DNA of 64,000 bases, taken from positions 1-64,000 of the forward strand of contig USRS01000001.1 in NCBI GenBank assembly GCA_900557165.1, written 5' to 3'. The stretch's first letter is position 1. Each line of letters starts with the position of its first letter. The translations under genes were made by a program, and so were the position numbers. This document shows positions 27,533 through 35,311 of the stretch, one piece after another. Below the pieces are notes generated by a model, which had not been told where the DNA came from, ran no database searches, and saw only the letters and a list, made by a program, of their open reading frames with translations. This DNA comes from an uncultured Clostridium sp. Lineage in GTDB: Bacteria; Bacillota; Clostridia; Peptostreptococcales; Peptostreptococcaceae.

Positions 27533-27554
27533 TTGAACTTTGGCAAAGTTTCAA
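27533..27554 (+). promoter_or_regulatory. Operator-like dyad upstream of the KilAC gene
   Basis: A perfect dyad, AACTTTG-G-CAAAGTT (27536-27550), is extended by TTG and TCAA on its two sides. The single-base centre makes an RNA hairpin unlikely, so a dimeric repressor site is the natural reading. It lies about 85 bases before the KilAC-type gene. Confidence 0.35.
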
Positions 27555-27635
27555 TTTTCAAAAATATATACTTTAGATATAAGTTAAAGATAAAAGTCTT
27601 AGAACTTAGCAAAGATTAAAATAAGGAGGACTAAA

Positions 27636-28046
27636 ATGAGTGGATATAAAAATTTAGATGATTTGAAAAAAAGTATACACGCCCAAATGGAGATTTTGAC
27701 TATTCAAGAAAAGTATGTGGCAACTTTGGAAGAAAATATGAAAGGTGGTGAGGAAATAGTAGCAAATGAATATATAGCAGAAAAAGACAGTGATGTTGCA
27801 CCTATTAAGATTGGTCAATTTGCCAAAATCATAAGAGATAAGGGCGTGCCCTTTGGCAGAAATAAAATACATAGTTGGCTCAATAACAGGGGATATACTT
27901 ACAGAATAAAGGACAAAAACTTTGTTAAAAGCGAGTATATAGTTAAAGGGTTGTTTGAAATTAGGGGCTATTCCCTTTATATTACGCCAGAAGGTGTGTC
28001 ATATTTTACAAAAAGATTATTAAAAGAATTTAATATTGAGGAGTGA
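27636..28046 (+). CDS. Phage antirepressor-type KilAC-domain protein
   Basis: A 136-residue protein whose second half matches the KilAC (ANT) domain: KIGQFAKIIRDKGVPFGRNK, WLNNRGYTYRIKD, then YIVKGLFEIRG and ITPEGVSYFTKRLL. The N-terminal 50 residues are a short coiled coil rather than a BRO or other antirepressor domain. KilAC proteins are typical prophage regulatory genes. AAGGAGG precedes the start, and the gene overlaps the SD of the next gene. It is the first gene of a compact prophage remnant. Confidence 0.75.
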   Translation: MSGYKNLDDLKKSIHAQMEILTIQEKYVATLEENMKGGEEIVANEYIAEKDSDVAPIKIGQFAKIIRDKGVPFGRNKIHSWLNNRGYTYRIKDKNFVKSEYIVKGLFEIRGYSLYITPEGVSYFTKRLLKEFNIEE

Positions 28047-28051
28047 TAAAA

Positions 28052-28435
28052 ATGATAAAAGTATTTGGAAAAAGCAAAGAAAAAACTACAGATGCACCCA
28101 TGGGAAGTGCCGAGTATGGCAAATTTATAAGAGCAGCTTATATGGATACAGTAAATGAAGCTGTAATTTTAAGTGATGATTTAGATGAGAGTTTGTCTAG
28201 ATATGATGAGATAGTAAGCAACATGTCCAAGCTAAAAAGTGAAAAGGAGATGATAGAACAAAACATAATGTCCCTTATGAAGGAAAATGAAATAGCTTAT
28301 GTGAAAAGTAGAAAAATCACTTGGAAGAAGGTTCAGAGAACTTCTTTTGATGCTAAAGCTTTGAAAGAAGAAGATCCGGAAATTTACAATAAATACTCTA
28401 AAACGACAAGTATTAGAATGTTTAAAATAAAATAG
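28052..28435 (+). CDS. C-terminal remnant of a YqaJ-type phage recombinase/exonuclease
   Basis: A 127-residue protein. Its last 60 residues (ITWKKVQRTSFDAKALKEED, then IYNKYSKTTSIRMFKIK) match the tail of YqaJ-type phage exonucleases, and the coiled-coil part before it matches their linker. The nuclease core that should precede it is absent, and the first 25 residues look unrelated. It has a good GAGGAG site and an intact frame, so it may be expressed as a short protein, but nuclease activity is not expected. Confidence 0.6.
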   Translation: MIKVFGKSKEKTTDAPMGSAEYGKFIRAAYMDTVNEAVILSDDLDESLSRYDEIVSNMSKLKSEKEMIEQNIMSLMKENEIAYVKSRKITWKKVQRTSFDAKALKEEDPEIYNKYSKTTSIRMFKIK

Positions 28436-28446
28436 GAGGTTTTTAT

Positions 28447-28961
28447 ATGGCTATTTACAGACATGTTTATTTATCCTTTTGGAAGGACGAAAAAATCATG
28501 GAGAAGTTTAGTAAAGAGGAGAAGTTGTTGTTTATTTTTTTTTAACAAATGGAAATACAACTCAAATAGGCGTATATAGAATCCTTGTAAAAGAAATAGC
28601 TTTTTATACGGGGATTAGTGAAAAAATGGTGGCTAAATTGATGGACAAGCTGGAAAATGAATACCATATGATAAAATACAACAAAAATACCCATGAAATA
28701 GCCATTGTTCACTGGGCAAAGTACAATATGAACAAGTTGGGAGGAAAGCCTATTATGGATTGTATTTCCTCAGAATTAAAAAAAGTGCAAGATGTATCTT
28801 TGTTGAAAATTGTTTTGAAAGATGTGGCAAAAGAAAAGGTTAGAGCATTATTTTTAAAAGAAATAAAAGAAAGAGAAGGAAGGGAAAAGAATAAAGATGA
28901 TGATCTCTATGAAAAACCAAGTGAAGAAGAACTTAGAAAAGTCAGACAGCTCTATGGATAA
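28447..28961 (+). pseudogene. Phage replication-initiation (DnaD-like helper) gene with frameshift at a T9 run
   Basis: The frame opens at ATG 28447 behind AGGAGG and gives MAIYRHVYLSFWKDEKIM, a typical start of phage replication proteins. It stops at 28543-28545 inside a run of nine T (28535-28543). The -1 frame continues perfectly with LTNGNTTQIGVYRIL and on to 28961 with a helical, charged tail. One more T would restore one 172-residue protein. Either the gene is broken by slippage or the T run allows transcriptional or ribosomal frameshifting. The DnaC-like gene overlaps its end. Confidence 0.7.
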
Positions 28962-29646
28962 TGACGATAATAAATACAAATGCCAAAAGTGCAAAGATGT
29001 GACATATATACTTACAGATAAGGGGGCAGTTCCTTGTAGTTGCAAGGAGTTGAGGGAGGCTGAAAGGATTTTATCAAAAAGTGGCATAAGCAAGGAATTT
29101 GCCAACAAGACCTTTGATAATTTTGATTATTCTAGGAATGTACAAATTTTAAATGCTTATAACATGGCTAGGGAATATGTGAAAAATTTTGAAGAAATTA
29201 AAGATAGTCGCAAAAATAGCATTATTTTCATGGGAAGTGTGGGTGGTGGCAAGTCGCATCTTAGTTTTGCCATAGCCAATGCTCTTATGAAAGAAGGTGT
29301 GGGCGTAATTTATATGGGATATAGGGAAAGCATTATGAAAATAAAGCAAAATGTTATGAATATGGATGAGTATGAAAAAATCATGAGCAGATATAAAAAG
29401 TGCAAGGTCCTTTTGATTGATGATTTGTTTAAGGGAAATATAACACTAAGTGATATAAATATAATGTTTGAGATAGTGAATTATAGATATTTTAATAATT
29501 TGCCCATGATTATGAGTACGGAAAAAGGTGGCAAGGAGCTGATAGAAATTGATGAGGCCATAGGCAGTAGGATTTTGGAAATGGCAAAGGATTATAATAT
29601 GGAGCTTAAGGGAGGGAAGTTGAATTATAGAATTTATGGTAAGTAA
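28897..29646 (+). CDS. DnaC/IstB-like AAA+ helicase loader
   Basis: A 249-residue phage-type helicase loader. A small zinc-ribbon-like motif (CQKC, later CSC) lies near residues 29-49. The AAA+ core follows, with Walker A GSVGGGKSHLSF near residue 111 and Walker B VLLIDDLF near residue 170. The C-terminal part has the sensor region SRILEMAKDYN. It would place the replicative helicase on the phage or element origin together with the interrupted protein encoded just upstream. The start at 28897 has AAGGAAGGG upstream at long spacing; ATG 28909 is an alternative. Confidence 0.85.
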   Translation: MMISMKNQVKKNLEKSDSSMDNDDNKYKCQKCKDVTYILTDKGAVPCSCKELREAERILSKSGISKEFANKTFDNFDYSRNVQILNAYNMAREYVKNFEEIKDSRKNSIIFMGSVGGGKSHLSFAIANALMKEGVGVIYMGYRESIMKIKQNVMNMDEYEKIMSRYKKCKVLLIDDLFKGNITLSDINIMFEIVNYRYFNNLPMIMSTEKGGKELIEIDEAIGSRILEMAKDYNMELKGGKLNYRIYGK

Positions 29647-29662
29647 GAAAGGGGAGATTTTT

Positions 29663-29935
29663 ATGGAGATAAAAAGGGAGGATATACCTGATAATATGAT
29701 AAATATGTTGGAAATTGTGGGTATGGAAAATTTTCTAAAAATTATCAAAGAGTATGGAGGAGATGCTCTTTATATACCTTATTACAAATCATTGAAAAAG
29801 AAAGCTAGAAACAGGGAAATAAGAAAGGCCTACAATGGATTTAATGCCAGGGAGTTATCAAAAATATATGGTTTGTCTGTAAGTCAAATTATAAGAATAA
29901 CAAAAGACGACTTTAGATTTCTAGACAAAAGTTGA
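29663..29935 (+). CDS. Mor-type transcription activator-like protein
   Basis: A 90-residue protein of the Mor/C family of phage-Mu-type activators. The N-terminal half has GMENFLKIIKEYGGDALYIP, and the C-terminal HTH holds FNARELSKIYGLSVSQIIRI. The start at 29663 has AAGGGGAG. It is the last gene of the replication remnant and may activate the genes that follow at 30030. Target sites are not known. Confidence 0.78.
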   Translation: MEIKREDIPDNMINMLEIVGMENFLKIIKEYGGDALYIPYYKSLKKKARNREIRKAYNGFNARELSKIYGLSVSQIIRITKDDFRFLDKS

Positions 29936-30029
29936 TGTCATATGTTTTAACTACATACAAGGATTTTCAGCTATTATGTAATTAGAAAGTGAGCTAGCTT
30001 ACTGATTATATATTAAGGAGGTAATTTGT

Positions 30030-30251
30030 ATGGCAGTAGTTTCTACACCAAATGCATCTTCTGTTAAGGTTAAATTTGATCAAGGAGCAAATGTGGATGG
30101 TGACAGAATTATAAAGACAAAAACTTTTTCGTCTATAAAATCATCTGCTTCCAATGAGGACATAATGGCTGTTGTAAATGCCCTAGTAGGCTTGCAAAAA
30201 CATACTTTAAGTGGTGTTAACAGAGTTGATAACACATCTTTATCAGAATAA
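30030..30251 (+). CDS. DUF1659 domain protein
   Basis: A 73-residue protein of the DUF1659 family, function unknown. It shows the family pattern KVKFDQGANVDGDRIIKTKTFSSIK and ends with VVNALVGLQKHTL. It is always small and commonly encoded directly before a DUF2922 and a YvrJ gene, exactly as here. AAGGAGG precedes the start. Confidence 0.75.
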   Translation: MAVVSTPNASSVKVKFDQGANVDGDRIIKTKTFSSIKSSASNEDIMAVVNALVGLQKHTLSGVNRVDNTSLSE

Positions 30252-30289
30252 AATTTCGCTTAAAAAATTAATTTTATGGAGGGGTAAAT

Positions 30290-30514
30290 ATGCAAGAGAA
30301 AAAGCTTTTAATGACTTTTAAAAATACTTTAGGCAATACTTTTACTTTGACTATTGATGATCCCAGTGATGATTTAACTGAGCAAAATATAATCGATGCT
30401 ATGAATTTAATTAAGGAAAAAAATATATTCTTGCCAAAGGGATATGAACTAGCTCAGTGTGTGTCTGCCAAAGTAGTTGCAAGTGATACTACTGAGTATG
30501 ACTTGGAAGTATAG
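30290..30514 (+). CDS. DUF2922 domain protein
   Basis: A 74-residue protein with the DUF2922 pattern: LMTFKNTLGNTFTLTIDDP at the start, then EQNIIDAMNLIKEKNIFLP. It has no known activity. A GGAGGGG site precedes it. It is the middle gene of the DUF1659-DUF2922-YvrJ trio. Confidence 0.78.
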   Translation: MQEKKLLMTFKNTLGNTFTLTIDDPSDDLTEQNIIDAMNLIKEKNIFLPKGYELAQCVSAKVVASDTTEYDLEV

Positions 30515-30529
30515 TTAGGAAGTGTTTTT

Positions 30530-30673
30530 ATGGAAAATATATCTGCTATGATTGCAAACTTGGGATTTCCCATTGCTGTTTCAATATATTTATTGATTCG
30601 CATAGAGGGTAAAATGCAGGCTTTGACAGATAGCATAAATGAGTTATCGAAAAATATTCATAACATTAAATAG
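30530..30673 (+). CDS. YvrJ family small membrane protein
   Basis: A 47-residue protein starting MENISAMIANLGFPIAV and running into one membrane helix (to about residue 24), followed by a short charged tail. This is the YvrJ family pattern. A holin-like role beside the lytic amidase downstream is a guess. TTAGGAAG provides the ribosome site, and the gene lies 15 bases after the DUF2922 gene. Confidence 0.72.
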   Translation: MENISAMIANLGFPIAVSIYLLIRIEGKMQALTDSINELSKNIHNIK

Positions 30674-30677
30674 TATA

Positions 30678-30708
30678 AATGGGCACTCTAGGTGGGGTGC
30701 CCATTTTA
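30678..30708 (+). terminator. Terminator after the YvrJ gene
   Basis: AATGGGCAC pairs with GTGCCCATT around a ten-base loop and leads into a short T run (four T). It lies just before the amidase gene and could reduce read-through into it. Confidence 0.7.
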
Positions 30709-30724
30709 AATAGGGGGAGTTAAT

Positions 30725-31699
30725 ATGAGTGAGAAAAGAAATGGGTTTATACGATTTGATAATATAGATGAGTTTGAGACTTATATAAAAAATTTAAAAA
30801 TAAGACGCAAAATTAATGGGCTACAAGTTCATCATATGGCACTGCCCAATTATGCTTGTTTTTATAAATCAAAGGGAGTTACAGAAGATGAGTTGGTGAG
30901 AACTATAAATCTGGACTACTATGGCAAAAGCAAGGGCTGGTCATGTATAGCCCAGCATTTTAATATTTTTCCCAATGGAAAGATTACAACAGGCAGGGAT
31001 ATTAATAAGACTCCCGTGGGCATAACTGGCTGGAATGCTAATAAGATTTGTATTGAGATTTATGGTGATTTTGATAAAAATAAGGACGTGATGAAGGTGG
31101 AGCAAAAAGAAGCTGTCATAGCAGTTTACGCCATACTATGTGAGAAGTTGAATTTGACTCCTTCCACTTCTACTATTAGGGCTCATGCTTGGTTTACTAG
31201 TGGTGGGACTTATCTTGGTGATTATTATAAAGGTAAATCTAGAAAGACTTGCCCGGGGACAAATTTTATGGGATTTGGCAATTCAAGAAGGGCTTTTGTT
31301 AATAATTTTTATCCTCTTATAAAAGATTATATGTCAAATAGAAGTTCATCAAAAAAGGAAAGTAAAGAAGAAGTTAAGGAAGAAAATAAAGAAAAGTATA
31401 TTGTTAGGTATTTGCAAAGTACTCTTAATAAGGTATATAAATGTAATTTGGTAGTGGATGGTATTTATGGAAAGGCGACTAAAGATGTTGTTAAGAAGCA
31501 TTATCTCAAAATGGGTGATAAGGGAGAGCATGTGGTGTGGCTGCAAAAAGCCTTGATTAATAGAGGGTATAATATTGAGGCTGATGGAAGTTTTGGAAGT
31601 AAAACTAAGGCTGCAGTTATGAGCTATCAAAAATCTAGGGGACTAAAAGTGGATGGCTATGCAGGTGTTGATACTCACAGTGCTATTATTGATGATTAG
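30725..31699 (+). CDS. N-acetylmuramoyl-L-alanine amidase with peptidoglycan-binding repeats
   Basis: A 324-residue endolysin-like enzyme. Residues about 25-200 form an Amidase_2 (PGRP-type) domain with zinc-ligand candidates in VHHMALPN, AHAWFTS and KTCPGTNF. A Lys/Glu-rich linker follows (about 205-225). Two PG_binding_1 motifs come next (VVDGIYGKATK and IEADGSFGSKTKAAV). There is no signal peptide, as in phage endolysins released through a holin. With the small trio upstream it looks like a phage-derived lysis group. Confidence 0.87.
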   Translation: MSEKRNGFIRFDNIDEFETYIKNLKIRRKINGLQVHHMALPNYACFYKSKGVTEDELVRTINLDYYGKSKGWSCIAQHFNIFPNGKITTGRDINKTPVGITGWNANKICIEIYGDFDKNKDVMKVEQKEAVIAVYAILCEKLNLTPSTSTIRAHAWFTSGGTYLGDYYKGKSRKTCPGTNFMGFGNSRRAFVNNFYPLIKDYMSNRSSSKKESKEEVKEENKEKYIVRYLQSTLNKVYKCNLVVDGIYGKATKDVVKKHYLKMGDKGEHVVWLQKALINRGYNIEADGSFGSKTKAAVMSYQKSRGLKVDGYAGVDTHSAIIDD

Positions 31700-31774
31700 C
31701 ATTTCTAATTGAAAAAGTTTTTTTCATATGACATAATTTAAATAGGGAAATTTAATTAGACATGGGGGGATAAT

Positions 31775-32662
31775 ATGAAAAAAAGGGGAAAATGGATTGT
31801 GGGTATTTTAATATTTTTAATAGCAATAATTTCACTTTGTTATTATGAAGTATACATATCATACAACAAGATTACAGAAAATAACTACACAATAGAAAAT
31901 AAAAAAATAAGCAAAGACATAAATCTAGTCATCATATCAGATCTTCACGACAATGAGCTGGGAGAAAAGAACAAAGAACTAATAGATAAAATAAACTCAC
32001 TTTCTCCAGATATAATCTTAGTAGTAGGCGATGTAGTAAACTCAGACTCAGCAAACAGCCATATAGTTACAAACCTTATGAAAGACCTATGCAAAAATAA
32101 CAAAGTATTTTATTCCTTGGGAAATACAGACAAAGACTACATAGAATCAGGTACATCAGATTTAGTAAAAGAGTTAAAAGATGTGGGCGTTACTGTTTTG
32201 GATAATGAATACAAAGATATAAAAATCAATGGAAACAACATCAGAATTGGTGGTATGTATGCTTATGCCTTTGGGCTAAATGGCAACAATGATGTGGACA
32301 AGGATACCATGGAAGAAGGAGTTTATGATTTTTTAACTGATTTCCAAAATACAGATAGCTACAAAATCATGATGGCACACAGACCAGACAGCTTTATATT
32401 TGGCAATGCATCAAAAATATGGGATGTAGACTTGGTGGTAAGTGGTCATACTCATGGTGGACAAGTTAGGGTTCCTTTTAAGGGAGGTTTGTATGTGGGA
32501 GATCAGGGCTGGTTTCCTAAGTATGATAAAGGACTTTTTGATTTGAATAAGATAAAAATCCTTATAACTAGTGGACTGGGTTCAGGCAAACAAAAAGTAC
32601 CTAGATTTAATAATCCACCTGAAGTTGTCAACTTGAAAATAAGTACTCAGCTATCAAATTGA
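31775..32662 (+). CDS. Membrane-anchored calcineurin-like metallophosphoesterase
   Basis: A 295-residue phosphoesterase of the YkuE/YaeI type. One N-terminal helix (about residues 7-27) anchors it to the outer face of the membrane. Metal-binding motifs are ISDLHDNELG, VVGDVVNSD, SLGNTD, AHRPD and SGHTHGGQ, the usual D-H, GD, GN-D, H and GHTH series. The family cleaves phosphomono- or diesters, in some members lipid-linked or wall-related substrates. GGGGG precedes the start. Confidence 0.87.
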   Translation: MKKRGKWIVGILIFLIAIISLCYYEVYISYNKITENNYTIENKKISKDINLVIISDLHDNELGEKNKELIDKINSLSPDIILVVGDVVNSDSANSHIVTNLMKDLCKNNKVFYSLGNTDKDYIESGTSDLVKELKDVGVTVLDNEYKDIKINGNNIRIGGMYAYAFGLNGNNDVDKDTMEEGVYDFLTDFQNTDSYKIMMAHRPDSFIFGNASKIWDVDLVVSGHTHGGQVRVPFKGGLYVGDQGWFPKYDKGLFDLNKIKILITSGLGSGKQKVPRFNNPPEVVNLKISTQLSN

Positions 32663-32670
32663 TTTCAAAA

Positions 32671-32769
32671 GTGAACTTTGAGCAACGGACGAAGTCGTTG
32701 GCGACATGAACGAAGTGAATTTTGAGCAACGGACGAAGTCGTTGGCGATATGAATGAAATGAATTTTGA
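32671..32769 (+). repeat. Tandem 44-bp repeat, two units plus a partial third
   Basis: Unit 1 is 32671-32714 and unit 2 is 32715-32758; they differ at three positions, each a C in the first and T in the second. Eleven bases of a third copy follow. Each unit holds CAACGGAC and AGTCGTTG, which pair as a small hairpin. The 44-base period is not a multiple of three, so it is not coding. It lies just after the phosphoesterase stop codon. Confidence 0.85.
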
Positions 32770-32871
32770 TTAAAAAACTGCTTTTCTGTAAAGAATTAGA
32801 TATGACTAAAGTGATTCTATTCAAATAGAAAAATTTTAGTTATAATAAATGTAAGGAAAGTAGGTACAATA

Positions 32872-33484
32872 TTGAAGCAAGAAAAAGTAAAATTAGATGA
32901 AATTTTAAAATTTTTATTCAACAGCTCGGAAAAAGTATTAGTAAAACTGCTAAACAGTATGTTTAATGAAAATTTTAAAGAAGATGTATCCGTTACTTCC
33001 ACTTCAATTATTCAATTTGAGAAAGACATTAAATACAGCTAAAAAGAAAAACGATATAAATACAATTAAGGAACTATCTGTAGTGGCTAAAAATTTAGCT
33101 ACAAAACTAGCCAATGAGTCAAAAGAATTATTTGAACAAGATGAAATCCTCGGCGAAGATTTCCACAGTATGTTACTCGCAATTCAAAATTTAATTGAAT
33201 ATTTAAATAAAAATTATATAGAGGATGAAAACTTAGAAGAAGAGGTGAATATTATGACGAAAAGTTTATATGATCCAGAAGTTGAGAAAAAGGGAATTGA
33301 AAAAGGTATAGAGCAAGGTATAGAGCAAGGAATAAAGCAAGGCATGAAGCAAGGTATAGAACAAAACCAAGCAGAAATAGTGTTAAATATGCTAGGTGAA
33401 GGCCTTGACGAAGCGACTATTTCAAAATTCACAAAAATCGATATAGAAAAGGTGAAAGAAATAATAAAAAAGCACCTTAACTAA
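32872..33484 (+). pseudogene. Rpn/PD-(D/E)XK transposase-family protein with internal deletion
   Basis: An N-terminal piece begins at TTG 32872 (MKQEKVKLDEILKFLFNSSE) and runs to a stop at 33040-33042. In a different frame, from about 32966, the C-terminal part of the same kind of protein appears (LPLQLFNLRKTLNTAKK, then a run of EKGIEQGI-type repeats and an HTH-like end to 33484). The catalytic centre expected between the two is missing. This is the shape of an Rpn-type recombination-promoting protein that lost its middle and shifted frame. The C-terminal 172-codon frame is still open and ends at a clean terminator. Confidence 0.7.
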
Positions 33485-33491
33485 CAAATAG

Positions 33492-33516
33492 GTAGAAGCG
33501 ATGCTTCTACTTTTTT
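33492..33516 (+). terminator. Terminator after the Rpn-type pseudogene
   Basis: GTAGAAGC pairs perfectly with GCTTCTAC around a three-base loop, then six T follow. Confidence 0.88.
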
Positions 33517-33599
33517 GTGCAAAAATGTTAGAAAATCGTATAAAAAATTGTTAGAAAATACTATAATATCTATATGCAATAAAATAAAGGAGCAAGAAT

Positions 33600-35138
33600 A
33601 TGAGTAAACTAGCAAGAGCCACTTTTGGATTGATGGTGGCAACAATAATAGCAAAAATATTAGGATTTGGTAGGGAGCTGGTGCTGGCAGCAGGCTATGG
33701 TACGAGTATTTACAGTGATGCATACGTCACAGCTATGAACATACCTCAAGTTATATTTGCCATAATAGGCAGCACTTTGGCGACAGTTCTTATTCCCATG
33801 TATATGGAAGTACATAGTGAAGAAGGAGAGGGTGCCTCTCTTAAATTTATAAACAATGTGTTCAACTTAGTTATATTAGCCTGCATAGTATTATCGGTGC
33901 TTGGTTTTATTTTTACAAAGGAAATTGTCAATGTATTTGCTGTGGGATACGAAGGAGAAGCTCTGCAAGTTGCCATAAACTTTACGAGAATAACAATTTT
34001 GGGAATAGTTTTTACAGGACTTAGTTATGTGATGACTTCATATTTACAGATAAAAAATGATTTTATCATGCCAGGTCTTAGTAGTGTTCCAAAAAACATC
34101 ATTATAATAGTAGCAACTTTGCTAAGTATAAAACATGGACCTTATTTGATGATATGGGGGACTTTGATTGGAATGGCGTCGGAGTTTGTTTTCCAATTGC
34201 CTTATGCCATAAAGCAAGGTTATAGATATGTACCAGTTATTGATATAAAAGATAAATATATTAAAAAAATGGCATGGCTTATTATGCCTGTGTTAATTGG
34301 AGTGGCAGTAAATCAGGTAAACACATTGGTGGATAGGACTTTGGCATCCACACTACCAGTGGGGACTGTCTCTGCGCTGAATTATTCCAACAAGCTGACT
34401 TCTTTTGTCATAGCAATTTTTATAACTTCAATTTCATCGGTGATTTATCCCATGTTATCTCAGTTGTCCAGTGAAAATAATCAGGAGAGGTTCACTGCAT
34501 CTGTCATAAAAAGTATAAATTGTGTCATAATTTTAGTTTTACCTATTACTGTGGGGACTATTGTGCTGGCACTGCCTATTGTTAGGGTCTTATTTGAGAG
34601 GGGTGCCTTTGATGCCAATGGTACTTATTTAACTGCCCTGGCTCTTGCCATGTATTCCATAGGAATGGTGGCATATGGTCTGAGAGATGTGCTGGGTAAA
34701 ATTTTTTATTCGCTGCAAGATACGAAGACTCCCATGATAAATGGTGTAATTGCCATGGGTGTGAATATGGTTATGGACGTGGTCTTTATACAGTTTTGGG
34801 GACTGGCAGGGCTGACACTGGCTACTAGTTTGTCTTCTATTGCTTGTATTATGCTACTGTTTAGAAGTTTGAAAAAGAAGATGGGATACTTTGGTCAGGA
34901 TAAGATTATGAAGGCTACTTTAAAGAGTTTGGCAGCATCTCTTGTTATGGGTGTTGTGGCATATTATTCTTATCATTATATGATGAGGTTTACTTCAACT
35001 GGCGGCGAGAGGGAGTTTGTTGTCTTGATGATAGCTGTCATACTAAGTGCCGGTGTTTATGGTGGATTGGTCATATTGTTTAGGGTTGATGAGATTAGGA
35101 TAGTTACTGATGTACTAAGAAAAAGGTTAAGGATATAA
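33600..35138 (+). CDS. murJ: MurJ-type lipid II flippase
   Basis: A 512-residue membrane protein with about 14 helices. It has the MurJ start pattern (LARATFGLMVATIIAKILGFGRELVLA), VNTLVDRTLAS near residue 240 and RVLFERGAFDANGT near residue 330. MurJ moves lipid II across the membrane for wall synthesis. Its place away from a cell-wall operon suggests a possible second copy, or a member used with polysaccharide export; the sequence cannot decide. AAAGGAG precedes the start and a weak hairpin follows the stop. Confidence 0.85.
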   Translation: MSKLARATFGLMVATIIAKILGFGRELVLAAGYGTSIYSDAYVTAMNIPQVIFAIIGSTLATVLIPMYMEVHSEEGEGASLKFINNVFNLVILACIVLSVLGFIFTKEIVNVFAVGYEGEALQVAINFTRITILGIVFTGLSYVMTSYLQIKNDFIMPGLSSVPKNIIIIVATLLSIKHGPYLMIWGTLIGMASEFVFQLPYAIKQGYRYVPVIDIKDKYIKKMAWLIMPVLIGVAVNQVNTLVDRTLASTLPVGTVSALNYSNKLTSFVIAIFITSISSVIYPMLSQLSSENNQERFTASVIKSINCVIILVLPITVGTIVLALPIVRVLFERGAFDANGTYLTALALAMYSIGMVAYGLRDVLGKIFYSLQDTKTPMINGVIAMGVNMVMDVVFIQFWGLAGLTLATSLSSIACIMLLFRSLKKKMGYFGQDKIMKATLKSLAASLVMGVVAYYSYHYMMRFTSTGGEREFVVLMIAVILSAGVYGGLVILFRVDEIRIVTDVLRKRLRI

Positions 35139-35145
35139 AATAGAT

Positions 35146-35178
35146 AAGTCATGGTGAAAATCATGGCTTGTTTATTCT
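35146..35178 (+). terminator. Possible terminator after murJ
   Basis: AAGTCATG pairs with CATGGCTT (with G-U pairs) around an eight-base loop. The tail is T-rich but broken by G, A and C, so termination may be partial. Confidence 0.5.
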
Positions 35179-35244
35179 TAATAAAATAAAAAATTTCAAA
35201 TAAACGTAAAAAGGAACACAAGGACTTCAAAATATGGTAAAATA

Positions 35245-35253
35245 TGGTATAAT
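35245..35253 (+). promoter_or_regulatory. Extended -10 promoter element upstream of the secreted-protein gene
   Basis: TGGTATAAT is an extended -10 box (TGN-TATAAT). It lies in a tandem ATATGGTA sequence about 60 bases before the ATG at 35312. I see no good -35 box, which extended -10 promoters can do without. Confidence 0.45.
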
Positions 35254-35311
35254 TTATTATATTAGGATTTTATGCAATCAAAATAGTAACTTTAAATGGG
35301 GGTGAGGAGTT

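Noticed and set aside
33294-33365. Twelve-base repeats as a regulatory array
   Set aside because: They encode the EKGI/EQGI repeats typical of the C-terminus of Rpn-type proteins.
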